A stretch of DNA of 64,000 bases from JAWSVE01 sp033852115 (GTDB taxonomy: Bacteria; Pseudomonadota; Gammaproteobacteria; Pseudomonadales; Cellvibrionaceae), in assembly GCA_033852115.1 (NCBI GenBank), contig JAWSVE010000003.1, positions 310,001-374,000 of the forward strand, given 5' to 3'. This document shows, piece after piece, positions 1 through 8,293 of the stretch (its first letter is position 1; each line of letters begins with the position of its first letter). The translations under genes and the position numbers were made by a program. A model generated the notes under the pieces. The model was not told the origin of the DNA, ran no database searches, and saw only the letters and a list, made by a program, of their open reading frames with translations.

Positions 1-1040
1 CATCTAGCTTATGGGCGACTACACCCGACAATCAGACAGAGAATTTCTTCTATACTACGAGGCTGTGCTTACTTATTTCGTTGTACGTTCTTGGGGTCGC
101 ATACATTACCTACTCTAAGCCAGCGTTAGTTAAAATATCTATATATCTAGCCATGGGGTTAGCTATTGTCCTAGCAATCAGCAGTATTACTGAATTTATT
201 CAGCTAGCTCTTATTGACAAAAAACTAGTCATCAGGTCAACTTTTCGCTTAGCTACCCTCAACGTGGCAGGTGCTCAAACGAATATTAATCCTGTAATTT
301 CGGGTATATATTTCGGCGCTTGCGCGATAATGTGTGCGAAAGCGATACGCCCAGCAATAGCGCCGCCTAATCGCTTAACCGGACATATTATAACCGCTAG
401 CTGCGTTTTAGCTGCACTTACATTTGTTGCAACTACAACACTCACCGGGACTAGAACGGCCATATTGGGGCTAGTGATCGCATCATGTTTCGCACAATGG
501 GCATCTGGTCGTCATCTTAGCCTAACACTGATAGTTGCCATTGGATTTTGGGTTCTCGCGGTCGCTCTATTTGATGAAACTAACGTATTAAATAAGCTTC
601 TAAACCGTGGCGGTTTTGGTAGCCTGAGACCACAAATATGGCATGAAAGCCTTACAAAAAGCGTCGATAGCTGGTTTGCCGGCGCCGGGATGTGGTCGGA
701 TAGCACCATAAATATTTCAAAAGCGGACGGCTCACTCTCTAAGCAGCCGCACGCACACAGCGCCTATTTGCAGTTATTTCACTGGACAGGAGCAATAGGT
801 ATACTTAGCTACGCTTCTATATATGCCAGATCCTCATTTTTGTGCTTTGGGTCTCGTCATACTATTCTAGGCGGCACATCACTACTGCTTTTGTGTTACT
901 TCGCATCAGTGCAAATGTTTGACGTTTATAGTGTAATATCAAAACCCAACCAATACTGGGTATGCGTCTGGCTCCCCATTGGAATCATTCTAGGAATCAC
1001 AGCTACACACACCTACCCAGCCAATTCAACCGAAAACTGA
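1..1040 (+). CDS. O-antigen ligase/polymerase-like membrane protein (5' end outside window)
   Basis: Only the C-terminal part of the gene is here. The reading frame is open from base 3 with no stop before the first possible internal start (TTG at 81), so the protein begins left of the window. The visible part is a chain of hydrophobic segments. A TGTRTA..GL motif in a transmembrane context and a periplasmic loop rich in H, S and Q (QPHAHSAYLQLF) are typical of the Wzy/WaaL superfamily, whose members polymerise O-units or ligate them to lipid A-core in the inner membrane. Ligase fits better than polymerase because another Wzy-like gene lies at 7121-8293, but sequence alone does not separate the two. 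It stands next to tRNA-Asn and just outside the main cluster. Confidence 0.75.
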   Translation, partial: SSLWATTPDNQTENFFYTTRLCLLISLYVLGVAYITYSKPALVKISIYLAMGLAIVLAISSITEFIQLALIDKKLVIRSTFRLATLNVAGAQTNINPVISGIYFGACAIMCAKAIRPAIAPPNRLTGHIITASCVLAALTFVATTTLTGTRTAILGLVIASCFAQWASGRHLSLTLIVAIGFWVLAVALFDETNVLNKLLNRGGFGSLRPQIWHESLTKSVDSWFAGAGMWSDSTINISKADGSLSKQPHAHSAYLQLFHWTGAIGILSYASIYARSSFLCFGSRHTILGGTSLLLLCYFASVQMFDVYSVISKPNQYWVCVWLPIGIILGITATHTYPANSTEN

Positions 1041-1080
1041 AAAACATTCGAAATACAATAACTTAAGATGAAATCATTTG

Positions 1081-1109
1081 TTGACTCTTTGATTTTAGAT
1101 CATTAATAT
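1081..1109 (+). promoter_or_regulatory. Predicted sigma-70 promoter of tRNA-Asn
   Basis: TTGACT at 1081-1086 and TAATAT at 1104-1109 are 17 bases apart. A GC-rich ACGCGCC follows the -10 element, as is common in discriminators of stably expressed tRNA genes. The mature tRNA begins 38 bases downstream. Confidence 0.6.
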
Positions 1110-1147
1110 ACGCGCCTCTTTCGAGCACTAAGCCTCGAAATCACCAC

Positions 1148-1223
1148 TCCGCCTTAGCTCAGTTGGTAGAGCAAATGACTGTTAATCATTGGGTCGCTGG
1201 TTCGAGCCCAGCAGGCGGAGCCA
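1148..1223 (+). tRNA. tRNA-Asn (anticodon GTT)
   Basis: A complete 76-base cloverleaf. The acceptor stem pairs TCCGCCT (1148-1154) with AGGCGGA (1213-1219), the D-arm is GCTC...GAGC, and the anticodon stem AATGA/TCATT encloses GTT at 1181-1183. The T-arm has the usual GGTTCGAGCC core, and the 3' CCA is encoded (1221-1223). It lies between the ligase-like gene and the wbpM-like gene, as tRNA-Asn does beside wbpM in P. aeruginosa. Confidence 0.97.
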
Positions 1224-1621
1224 TATTTCTACTATTTAATCAACTCAGCGCGCCTCCATTTTCCAAACTAATAGCTATACGAACACTATTCGACATTCGA
1301 GTACTGCAAGCTACTCCGAGGTCGCCACTCTTGTTCTGCGAAGCTTTACGCCCCCTTTAATCGGGCGAAGTTTTAAGGGGGATAGTTAAATTAGGTATTT
1401 CATTCGCAAACCGTAATCTGCATTTCCATCTTTTCTTTGCAGCCTAAGCAATCTGGCACGCGTATCGACATTTAATCTATAAGACCAAATAAACCGACTG
1501 TAATAGATACGATAAATTCATCTGAGCAGCCATGACGGCACCGCGCCATTTGGAGAATTAGAGTGTTCGGGATATACTCTGGCCCGCGAGTCACGCCAGC
1601 TCAAAAGGAGAGGTTTAATTA
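1224..1621. other. Intergenic leader between tRNA-Asn and the wbpM-like gene
   Basis: No convincing gene in 398 bases. Two mutually exclusive small hairpins can form: CGCCC (1349-1353) with GGGCG (1363-1367), and CCCCCTT (1351-1357) with AAGGGGG (1375-1381). No T-run follows, so this is not a classical terminator. A predicted promoter (1550-1578) and a strong AAGGAGAGG ribosome site end the region. I saw no ops/JUMPStart (RfaH) element. Confidence 0.6.
1550..1578 (+). promoter_or_regulatory. Predicted sigma-70 promoter of the wbpM-like gene
   Basis: TTGGAG at 1550-1555 and TATACT at 1573-1578 are separated by exactly 17 bases, leaving a leader of about 37 bases before the start codon at 1622. 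The -10 element matches well and the -35 only partly. Confidence 0.45.
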
Positions 1622-3517
1622 ATGCTAGGCAGGTTATTTGAGGCACCCAGAACAGTTAAGCGAATAATTTCTCTTACCTACGACGTATCAGCCCTGTTCA
1701 TCTCATTTTACCTCGCAAATTGCCTGAGACTTGGGGAACTTACAATACCTCTTGGCGAAAAAGAAATTGCAACTGTTCTAATCACTGTTTTTGTGTCTTT
1801 GATCGTCTTCACTAGGATCGGCCTTTATAGGGCAATCTTGCGATTTATGGCTCAACAAGCTCTTATAAGTGTTGGTGTTGGTGTTGTAGTCTCAGCTTTT
1901 GTCTTAGCTTCAAGTAGTTACTTTCTCCAAGCTAGCACTCCCCGATCAGTACCAATTATCTACGGATTCGCTGCTCTTTTCTTCATAGGAACGCCTCGGC
2001 TGCTAGTACGCAATGTGGTGCTAATGCTAAAAGCAGTTCGAAACCCCTCTCAGGAGTCCGTAATAATATATGGTGCTGGCCACAGTGGCTTTCAGCTAGC
2101 CAGCGCGCTTACAGGAACTAATTATAAAGTTGTGGCATTTGTAGATGACAACAAGCGACTACATGGAAAATTATTTCGTGGCTTAACGGTATTCAATCCA
2201 CGAAAACTCGAGCGTCTATCCAAGCAATACGGTATAAGTCATATACTGCTAGCGTTAGGGAATGCTCCCCGCTCAAGACGCGCCGCTATTTTAAACAACC
2301 TTGAACCTCTAGGCATAAGCATCAAAACCATGCCAGATATGCACGATGTACTGAGTGGAAAAGCCAAGATCGAAGATATTAAAGACGTTGACGTTGAAGA
2401 TTTATTAGGAAGAGACCCGGTCAAGCCTATACCAGACCTGCTTGATGCATGTATAAAAGGCAAAAATGTGCTAGTTACTGGGGCTGGAGGCTCAATTGGC
2501 TCCGAGTTATGCAGGCAAATATTAAGGTTATCACCTAAAAAACTAGTGCTTTTTGAAGCAAATGAATACAGCCTTTATAAAATTGAACAAGAGATAAGTG
2601 AGCTGAAAAAAAATATAGCTATGAACACTTCTACCTATAGTGTTATTGGCTCCATTCAAGATCGCAATCTGTTAGAACAAGTATTTAATTCTTTTGAGAT
2701 TCAAACTATATATCACGCTGCCGCATACAAACATGTCCCACTAATCGAACACAATGTTGTAGAAGGCGTGAAAAACAATATTTTTGGGACCTGGCACTGC
2801 GCTGAAGCAGCTATTTCAAGCAACGTGGAATCATTTGTACTGATATCAACAGATAAGGCTGTCCGGCCAACAAATGTTATGGGCGCTACGAAACGCGTGG
2901 CAGAACTTATCCTTCAAGCGCTCTCAAAACGTCAATCTGACACTCGATTTACAATGGTAAGATTTGGAAACGTGCTTGGCTCATCAGGGTCAGTTGTACC
3001 GCTATTTCGCAAACAAATTAAATTTGGAGGTCCAGTAACTGTAACGCACCAAGACATTACACGTTACTTTATGACGATTCCCGAAGCAGCTGAATTAGTT
3101 ATTCAAGCTGGATCTATGGGAATGGGTGGAGATGTCTTCGTCTTGGACATGGGTGAGCCGGTAAAGATCCTAGATCTGGCAAAAAAAATGATTCACCTTT
3201 CTGGGCTTACACTACGAGATGAAAAAAACCGCGATGGAGACATTAGCATCTCCGTGACAGGGCTTCGACCTGGCGAAAAACTTTACGAAGAATTACTGAT
3301 TGGTGACAACGTAAGTGGAACCGAGCACCCTAGGATTATGAGAGCAGAAGAATCCTCTCTGCCCTGGGAGGAGACTTCCAAAATGATTTATGATTTTATT
3401 AGCGCATGCGACGAGCATAATACCCAACGAATCAAAAGCATATTGCTCAATGCTCCGACTGACTACCATTTCAATGAAAGCAACAATATAGAAAAATCGA
3501 TCCTACGAGCAGTATGA
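1622..3517 (+). CDS. wbpM: UDP-sugar 4,6-dehydratase, membrane-anchored WbpM/CapD family
   Basis: Predicted to convert UDP-GlcNAc to its 4-keto-6-deoxy derivative, the precursor of UDP-QuiNAc or UDP-FucNAc. At 631 residues it has the long-family layout: about four N-terminal transmembrane segments (to about residue 120), a Rossmann-like domain with GAGHSG, then the SDR dehydratase domain. That domain has the nucleotide motif TGAGGSIGSE near residue 287, a STDKAV segment, and M420-x-x-x-K424 (VMGATKR), the Met-for-Tyr replacement typical of WbpM/FlaA1-type enzymes. The ATG at 1622 follows AAGGAGAGG. The next gene overlaps it by four bases (ATGA), which suggests coupled translation. The symbol is by family resemblance; the exact sugar epimer formed is not decided by sequence. 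Confidence 0.9.
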   Translation: MLGRLFEAPRTVKRIISLTYDVSALFISFYLANCLRLGELTIPLGEKEIATVLITVFVSLIVFTRIGLYRAILRFMAQQALISVGVGVVVSAFVLASSSYFLQASTPRSVPIIYGFAALFFIGTPRLLVRNVVLMLKAVRNPSQESVIIYGAGHSGFQLASALTGTNYKVVAFVDDNKRLHGKLFRGLTVFNPRKLERLSKQYGISHILLALGNAPRSRRAAILNNLEPLGISIKTMPDMHDVLSGKAKIEDIKDVDVEDLLGRDPVKPIPDLLDACIKGKNVLVTGAGGSIGSELCRQILRLSPKKLVLFEANEYSLYKIEQEISELKKNIAMNTSTYSVIGSIQDRNLLEQVFNSFEIQTIYHAAAYKHVPLIEHNVVEGVKNNIFGTWHCAEAAISSNVESFVLISTDKAVRPTNVMGATKRVAELILQALSKRQSDTRFTMVRFGNVLGSSGSVVPLFRKQIKFGGPVTVTHQDITRYFMTIPEAAELVIQAGSMGMGGDVFVLDMGEPVKILDLAKKMIHLSGLTLRDEKNRDGDISISVTGLRPGEKLYEELLIGDNVSGTEHPRIMRAEESSLPWEETSKMIYDFISACDEHNTQRIKSILLNAPTDYHFNESNNIEKSILRAV

Positions 3518-4116
3518 ACCAAACCAATATCCTCTCAAGCCACCCATCACATACCATTATTAGACTGTTTGATATATTTCTATCAGTTCTGGGGCTCTCG
3601 GTTACCGCGCCAATAATTTTAATCATTACAATTATTGGCACTGTTGATACAGGATCTCCAATTTTTTTACAAAAAAGGTTAGGAAAAAATAAAAAAATTT
3701 TTACGCTAATTAAATTTCGCACAATGCATAGAGACACGGCATCCATCGCTACTCATTTAGCAAGTAGCACGTCCGTAACTAAATTTGGCGGATTTCTTAG
3801 AAGAACAAAACTGGACGAATTGCCTCAATTGATTAATGTTTTGCTTGGAAATATGAGTTTAGTTGGCCCCCGCCCTGGATTACCAAATCAAGTCGACCTA
3901 ACGCAGTATAGAGATGAATTCGATATCTTTAAGGTTCGACCAGGAATAACAGGCCTTGGACAAATAATGCAGGTAGATATGTCGACACCACGTAAACTAG
4001 CTCGCTATGATTCCGTAATGATTACACGGATGTCGGTTACCCTGTATATAAGCCTAATTTTTTCTACCATGCTAGGGAAAGGTAGTGGAGATAAAATTCA
4101 AAAAAATAAAGCTTGA
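3514..4116 (+). CDS. Initiating sugar-phosphate transferase (polyprenyl-phosphate hexose-1-P transferase, PF02397 family)
   Basis: Predicted to start O-unit synthesis by moving a sugar 1-phosphate, probably QuiNAc-1-P or FucNAc-1-P, from UDP to undecaprenyl phosphate on the cytoplasmic face of the inner membrane. At 200 residues it is the short, PglC-like type: one hydrophobic N-terminal segment followed by the catalytic domain with KRLGKNKKIFTLIKFRTMH, RRTKLDELPQL and MSLVGPRPG, the family hallmarks. It lacks the extra N-terminal membrane domain of WbaP. It overlaps the wbpM-like gene by ATGA. P. aeruginosa uses the unrelated multi-spanning WbpL at this position, so this is a different enzyme class beside the same dehydratase. 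The gene converges on the 4-ketoreductase gene with a gap of only 17 bases. Confidence 0.9.
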   Translation: MNQTNILSSHPSHTIIRLFDIFLSVLGLSVTAPIILIITIIGTVDTGSPIFLQKRLGKNKKIFTLIKFRTMHRDTASIATHLASSTSVTKFGGFLRRTKLDELPQLINVLLGNMSLVGPRPGLPNQVDLTQYRDEFDIFKVRPGITGLGQIMQVDMSTPRKLARYDSVMITRMSVTLYISLIFSTMLGKGSGDKIQKNKA

Positions 4117-4133
4117 CCAAATAAATTATTTTG

Positions 4134-5108
4134 TTACTTAACGTCACTTGACAAAAAATGCTCTGCCGTTTTTTTAAAACCTTCATCTAACGAAAAAGGT
4201 GGCGACCAATCCAACAGTTCTTTAGCTTTGTCACAGTTAACCACTAAAGAATTGCATAACCTATTTACCACTTCTTGCTTTCCAAGCACTTTGGATAGAA
4301 CTCTAAGAAAAAGTTCAGGGACGGCTATTAGCTTAGCGGAGTATCCCAAGGCTCCCCCCAGTTTAACCAGAATATCTCTGATAGATAAATCTTGGCAATC
4401 GCTAACCATGAATACTTCATTTGCGGCAGCTGGGTGTTCACTGCAAACCACAATAAAATCTATTAGATTGTCTATACTAACTAAGCTTCGCTTATTTTGT
4501 ATCGAACCCAACGGCAAAGGAATCTTTCTAACAAGCCACACCATCATTGTATTAAAATTTGCTTTAACTCCTGGGCCATAAATTAACGGTGGTCTTATCA
4601 CTACTATATCCATGAGGCTTGAAAAATCATTCATTAACGCTCTCTCAGCTTCGAATTTAGATGTAGCGTAAGCATCTTTAAACTCATTGTCACTTAACTC
4701 TGTGAGCGCTTTTCCATGCTGACTAAACTCGCCAGAGACTTTTACCGTACTGAGAAATACAAAACGTTTTACGCCCATTCTAGACGCCGCATCTGCCAAC
4801 TTTAGAGTGTTAGAACAATTTGCTTCCCTATAAGCTTCTAGCACATTACTATGCTTTTCACTCATATCATGAACTTTAGCAGCCACATGCACTAAAACAT
4901 CTAACCCTTCAAAATTTTTTTCATACAAGCCCGTATCCGAATAGTCACGAACTTTCAAAGTTTCAAGCCTTTCTCCATTTTTCTTGAAATCATAAACTGG
5001 GCCTCTAGAAATAGCCAGCACTGAGCAACCTGCAATATTGGCACTCAAGTGCTTAACTAATGCACCACCAACAAACCCACTGGCTCCGGTAACACCTACC
5101 TTCATCAT
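4134..5108 (-). CDS. NAD(P)-dependent sugar epimerase/4-ketoreductase, WbpV-like
   Basis: Extended SDR of 324 residues with an N-terminal GASGFVGGALV nucleotide motif and a conserved PPLIYGPGVKANF segment. Together with the WbpM-like dehydratase it most likely reduces the UDP-4-keto-6-deoxy-HexNAc to UDP-QuiNAc (WbpV role) or a C4 epimer. The expected catalytic Tyr-x-x-x-Lys is present as YATSK. Start chosen at the ATG at 5108, which forms a TGATG junction with the stop of the upstream gene; an in-frame TTG lies one codon further up. Substrate stereochemistry is inference. Confidence 0.8.
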   Translation of the reverse strand: MMKVGVTGASGFVGGALVKHLSANIAGCSVLAISRGPVYDFKKNGERLETLKVRDYSDTGLYEKNFEGLDVLVHVAAKVHDMSEKHSNVLEAYREANCSNTLKLADAASRMGVKRFVFLSTVKVSGEFSQHGKALTELSDNEFKDAYATSKFEAERALMNDFSSLMDIVVIRPPLIYGPGVKANFNTMMVWLVRKIPLPLGSIQNKRSLVSIDNLIDFIVVCSEHPAAANEVFMVSDCQDLSIRDILVKLGGALGYSAKLIAVPELFLRVLSKVLGKQEVVNRLCNSLVVNCDKAKELLDWSPPFSLDEGFKKTAEHFLSSDVK

Positions 5109-5875
5109 CAAACTCGGTTAATCCTAACTTTTAGAAATTCAAGCAATTTAAATGGAATTTTGCTAAGTACTAACAACAGGTTGGTATATAAACCATTTCT
5201 TTTACAGGCAGCCACAATTTCTTGATTTAGTAACAAGCTATTTCTAAGACCAGAAGTACTAACACCTCCCTGGCGCATCCTAACAAGAACTTTATCAACC
5301 CACAGATAGTTTAGCTTGTTTACATATAAGAGTCTTATGAACATATCGTAATCCGCCGAAATCTTAAAATCCAACGAATATGGACCCACTACATCGTACG
5401 CTCTTTTACGTATAAATGTACCAGGGTGTGGTGGCATCCAACCAAACCTCAACTTCCAGCTCCGAAAGTGTTTAGCACCATAAAGTCGAGTGTTATGGTC
5501 AATATTCTGAGACTTGCAGAATACTACATCCCCGAAGACGATGTCAGTCGCTGGGTTTTCAATAAACCGATCAACCATAGTAGCAACGACGTCATCGCTC
5601 TCATACAAATCATCCGAATTTAAAATCGCGACAATGTCTCCCGTAGCCATAGCCACACCTTTGTTCATGGCATCGTATATACCAGAATCTGGTTCGGAGA
5701 CACAGATTGAAATAGTACTTCCATAACTATCAATTATCACTCGGGTATCATCTATCGAACACCCATCGATAATTATGTACTCAATGTCTGAATAGCTCTG
5801 AGACAACACGGAATTGATACAATCTCGTATCGTTTCTTGGCTATTGTAACAAACAGTAATAATCGATACTTTCAC
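5108..5875 (-). CDS. Family 2 glycosyltransferase
   Basis: 255 residues, GT-A fold. The N-terminus KVSIITVCYNSQ is the standard GT2 opening. NSDDLY near residue 88 is the metal/nucleotide-binding DxD-type motif, and SEPDSGIYDAMNKG is the conserved WcaA-type segment. Predicted to add one sugar of the O-unit at the cytoplasmic face of the membrane. Donor and acceptor cannot be told from sequence. It sits in the minus-strand assembly operon, with a 42-base gap to the GT4 gene upstream. Confidence 0.88.
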   Translation of the reverse strand: MKVSIITVCYNSQETIRDCINSVLSQSYSDIEYIIIDGCSIDDTRVIIDSYGSTISICVSEPDSGIYDAMNKGVAMATGDIVAILNSDDLYESDDVVATMVDRFIENPATDIVFGDVVFCKSQNIDHNTRLYGAKHFRSWKLRFGWMPPHPGTFIRKRAYDVVGPYSLDFKISADYDMFIRLLYVNKLNYLWVDKVLVRMRQGGVSTSGLRNSLLLNQEIVAACKRNGLYTNLLLVLSKIPFKLLEFLKVRINRV

Positions 5876-5917
5876 AAATATAAATCACTTATTCAAATCT
5901 ATCTGCATAATTGGTTA

Positions 5918-7120
5918 TTATATATATACATATTCCAAGTCAGCCATATTTTTATTCATACGAACTCTTTCAATAACTTCAGCCATTTTATTCGCACTAA
6001 CATTCCAAGTAAAATTATCAGCAATAAATCTTGAGGCTTTCTCTCCTTTTTTAGAGAGTTCCGTTGGGTCAAGTCTAGTCATATCTAAAAGCGACTTTTG
6101 AATTTCTTCTACGCTATTCCCCCTCATCACGACACCAAGCTCATGAACAGAAATATCCTCCCACGGAGTGTTTTCGGTAGTTATAACAGGAACTCCAGCT
6201 GAAAGTGCCTCACCAATCACCACCCCAAAATTCTCAGTGTAAGACGGCAAAATAAAAATCGAAGCGTCATAAAATGCTTGAAATTTTTCTTTATTTTTAA
6301 GCATTCCTAAATATTCCACATTTTTTAGCAATCCGGAAGACTTAAGCTGATTTATTTTTTTTTCATAACCACCGTAATCGGGTCCGGCAAGATCTAGTTC
6401 CCAATCTGGTAACTTACTTTCTATGTTTTGCCAGGCAGACAATAAATTATCAATACCTTTTTTTTCATGAAGCCTGGACATAAAAAGAATTTTTCGTTTC
6501 TCTTGTTTGCGCTGCTTAAGTTCCTGCCACTTCTGAGCAACATCCAATCCAATCGGCGTCACTCCGTGTGGTATTAAAGCTACAGGGGAAGTTATACCTA
6601 AATCTCTTACTGCTTGTAACTCATCTTTAGATGTCACGTGTATTAGAGCAGCACTATTCAATGCCATTTTTTGAAACAACCACCAGCTAATTAACTTTCT
6701 CAATCGGCCCTGCTTTAAGCACCAAGGAAACAGCTCACCCCTAACAGCAATAATATGAGGAATTCTACGCCTACGAGAAACCAACATTGGAAAAAGAGCG
6801 CAATAGTTCCAAAGGTTATTCGAATAAATAACGCTGTCCGGGTTTTCCTTAACTATTTTTTCAAGTGTCCTTTTGATTTTAGGCGCAAAGCGTAACTTAA
6901 TAGGACCAATTGTATTATGAACTAACCACCTCAGGTTACACTCCGAGACAACAGTATTTACATCAGTTCGAGCATTACCAGATGAAACAACACATACCTC
7001 TACGCCAACTTTTTCGAGCGATAGCATCAGCGTTGGTAGAGAAACAGCGGGCCCACCATATGAATCATCTAGATTTTCAATTACACCTACTAAGGAAACC
7101 TTAAAATCAAAAAATGTCAA
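5918..7120 (-). CDS. Family 4 glycosyltransferase
   Basis: 400 residues, GT-B fold. The N-terminal half has a GGPAVSLPTL acceptor-side loop. The C-terminal half carries FMSRLHEKKGIDNLLSAW and the E-x7-E type nucleotide-sugar region EALSAGVPVITTENTPWED of retaining GT4 enzymes. The start appears to be TTG at 7120, directly after the upstream stop; an AGAGGTG ribosome site lies 6-7 bases before it and no ATG is near. Likely one of the O-unit transferases, specificity unknown. Confidence 0.85.
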   Translation of the reverse strand: MTFFDFKVSLVGVIENLDDSYGGPAVSLPTLMLSLEKVGVEVCVVSSGNARTDVNTVVSECNLRWLVHNTIGPIKLRFAPKIKRTLEKIVKENPDSVIYSNNLWNYCALFPMLVSRRRRIPHIIAVRGELFPWCLKQGRLRKLISWWLFQKMALNSAALIHVTSKDELQAVRDLGITSPVALIPHGVTPIGLDVAQKWQELKQRKQEKRKILFMSRLHEKKGIDNLLSAWQNIESKLPDWELDLAGPDYGGYEKKINQLKSSGLLKNVEYLGMLKNKEKFQAFYDASIFILPSYTENFGVVIGEALSAGVPVITTENTPWEDISVHELGVVMRGNSVEEIQKSLLDMTRLDPTELSKKGEKASRFIADNFTWNVSANKMAEVIERVRMNKNMADLEYVYI

Positions 7121-8293
7121 TTAAACACCTCTGTATTTAAATTCTCTCACGATACGATATGATAACCATACAAGTGGCGAAGCTATACTAAATGATGTAA
7201 ATAACGCAAACACAGGTAAGGCAGCAAGGGATATATATCTTTTAGAAAAGGTAGAAATTAACACCACCAATATAAAAACTAGATAAACAATACCGTATTG
7301 GTAGACCATCACAGTGAAACCCGAATTAGGTCTAGAAAGTTCTTTCACAACTCTATCATTAACAGAAGAACTTTCAGCCAGACCACTCACACCACAAATA
7401 TCATAATACTTAGCTGACAGACTTCCAAAGTCTGACCCAACAGCGCCTAAAGGGGCCTCGACTACGGAACAAACACCTAGCCATATCTGGGTCCCCCTAG
7501 ATAGAATCGAGGCATCTTCCATAAGGAGGGAGGGGTCTGTCGAGAGCTTAGCAATTAAGTTTACGAACCGAGATTTATCCTGAGCACCACCAACAACAAC
7601 CAGCAAAATCGAAGATACTAGCAACGCAGGCCATAGTCGTTTAAATCCGTAAATTGAGAACAGAATTGGGAGGAGCAATATAGCAGTTCCTGACTTTGCT
7701 AGTATTATAGTTATGACGATGAGAATACTGTTAAACCAAAATCTAACTCTAGTGATTAATCTAAGCCTGAAAAAATAGTATTGATAGGCGTATAATATTA
7801 AAGATATGAATACTAAAAAACTCGACTCAGGGCAAAATGATGTAACACCTCTATATGAGTCGGCTTGATATTTGATTACGCGCATAAAATGCTGAAACAT
7901 GCTCGAAAAAATATCTGGAGAAAGGAGCTGTATCAGAGCACCACATACGTATATATAAAGAACACAATTAATCGTTGCAGGCTTTAAAAAAACAAAGTAA
8001 CGCTTCGTAAAATAGTATAGAAAAAATGCATAAAATACAGTAAAAATGTAAGAAATACTCGTATTTAAATCTGTAGAATTAAAAATCACCAAGACAATAC
8101 AACCAAGAAGAAAGGCTATGAAAGCCAAGTCCGCTTGATCGAATTTCATAAACCTTTTTGGCATGCAAAGCAAACAAAGCAGCCCCACTAAAACTGCCGT
8201 TGGTTGAACATCGCTATTAATTGGAATAGGCGAAAGAAAAGGAAAAAAAGCAACGAAGAAAAATATATTTGAACACAAATGGGCAATTGTCAA
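7121..8293 (-). CDS. Wzy-type O-antigen polymerase-like membrane protein
   Basis: 390 residues, almost entirely hydrophobic segments (about ten or more membrane spans) with a larger soluble loop around residues 255-310. The segment RGVTSFCPESSFLVF resembles the conserved stretch of Wzy/O-antigen polymerase proteins just before a membrane span. It would link flipped O-units in the periplasm. The start is TTG at 8293, overlapping the stop of the upstream gene as TTGA, with GAGG eight bases before it; this implies translational coupling. Wzy proteins share little sequence, so the call rests on topology and context (a flippase gene at 16543-17817). Confidence 0.7.
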   Translation of the reverse strand: MTIAHLCSNIFFFVAFFPFLSPIPINSDVQPTAVLVGLLCLLCMPKRFMKFDQADLAFIAFLLGCIVLVIFNSTDLNTSISYIFTVFYAFFLYYFTKRYFVFLKPATINCVLYIYVCGALIQLLSPDIFSSMFQHFMRVIKYQADSYRGVTSFCPESSFLVFISLILYAYQYYFFRLRLITRVRFWFNSILIVITIILAKSGTAILLLPILFSIYGFKRLWPALLVSSILLVVVGGAQDKSRFVNLIAKLSTDPSLLMEDASILSRGTQIWLGVCSVVEAPLGAVGSDFGSLSAKYYDICGVSGLAESSSVNDRVVKELSRPNSGFTVMVYQYGIVYLVFILVVLISTFSKRYISLAALPVFALFTSFSIASPLVWLSYRIVREFKYRGV

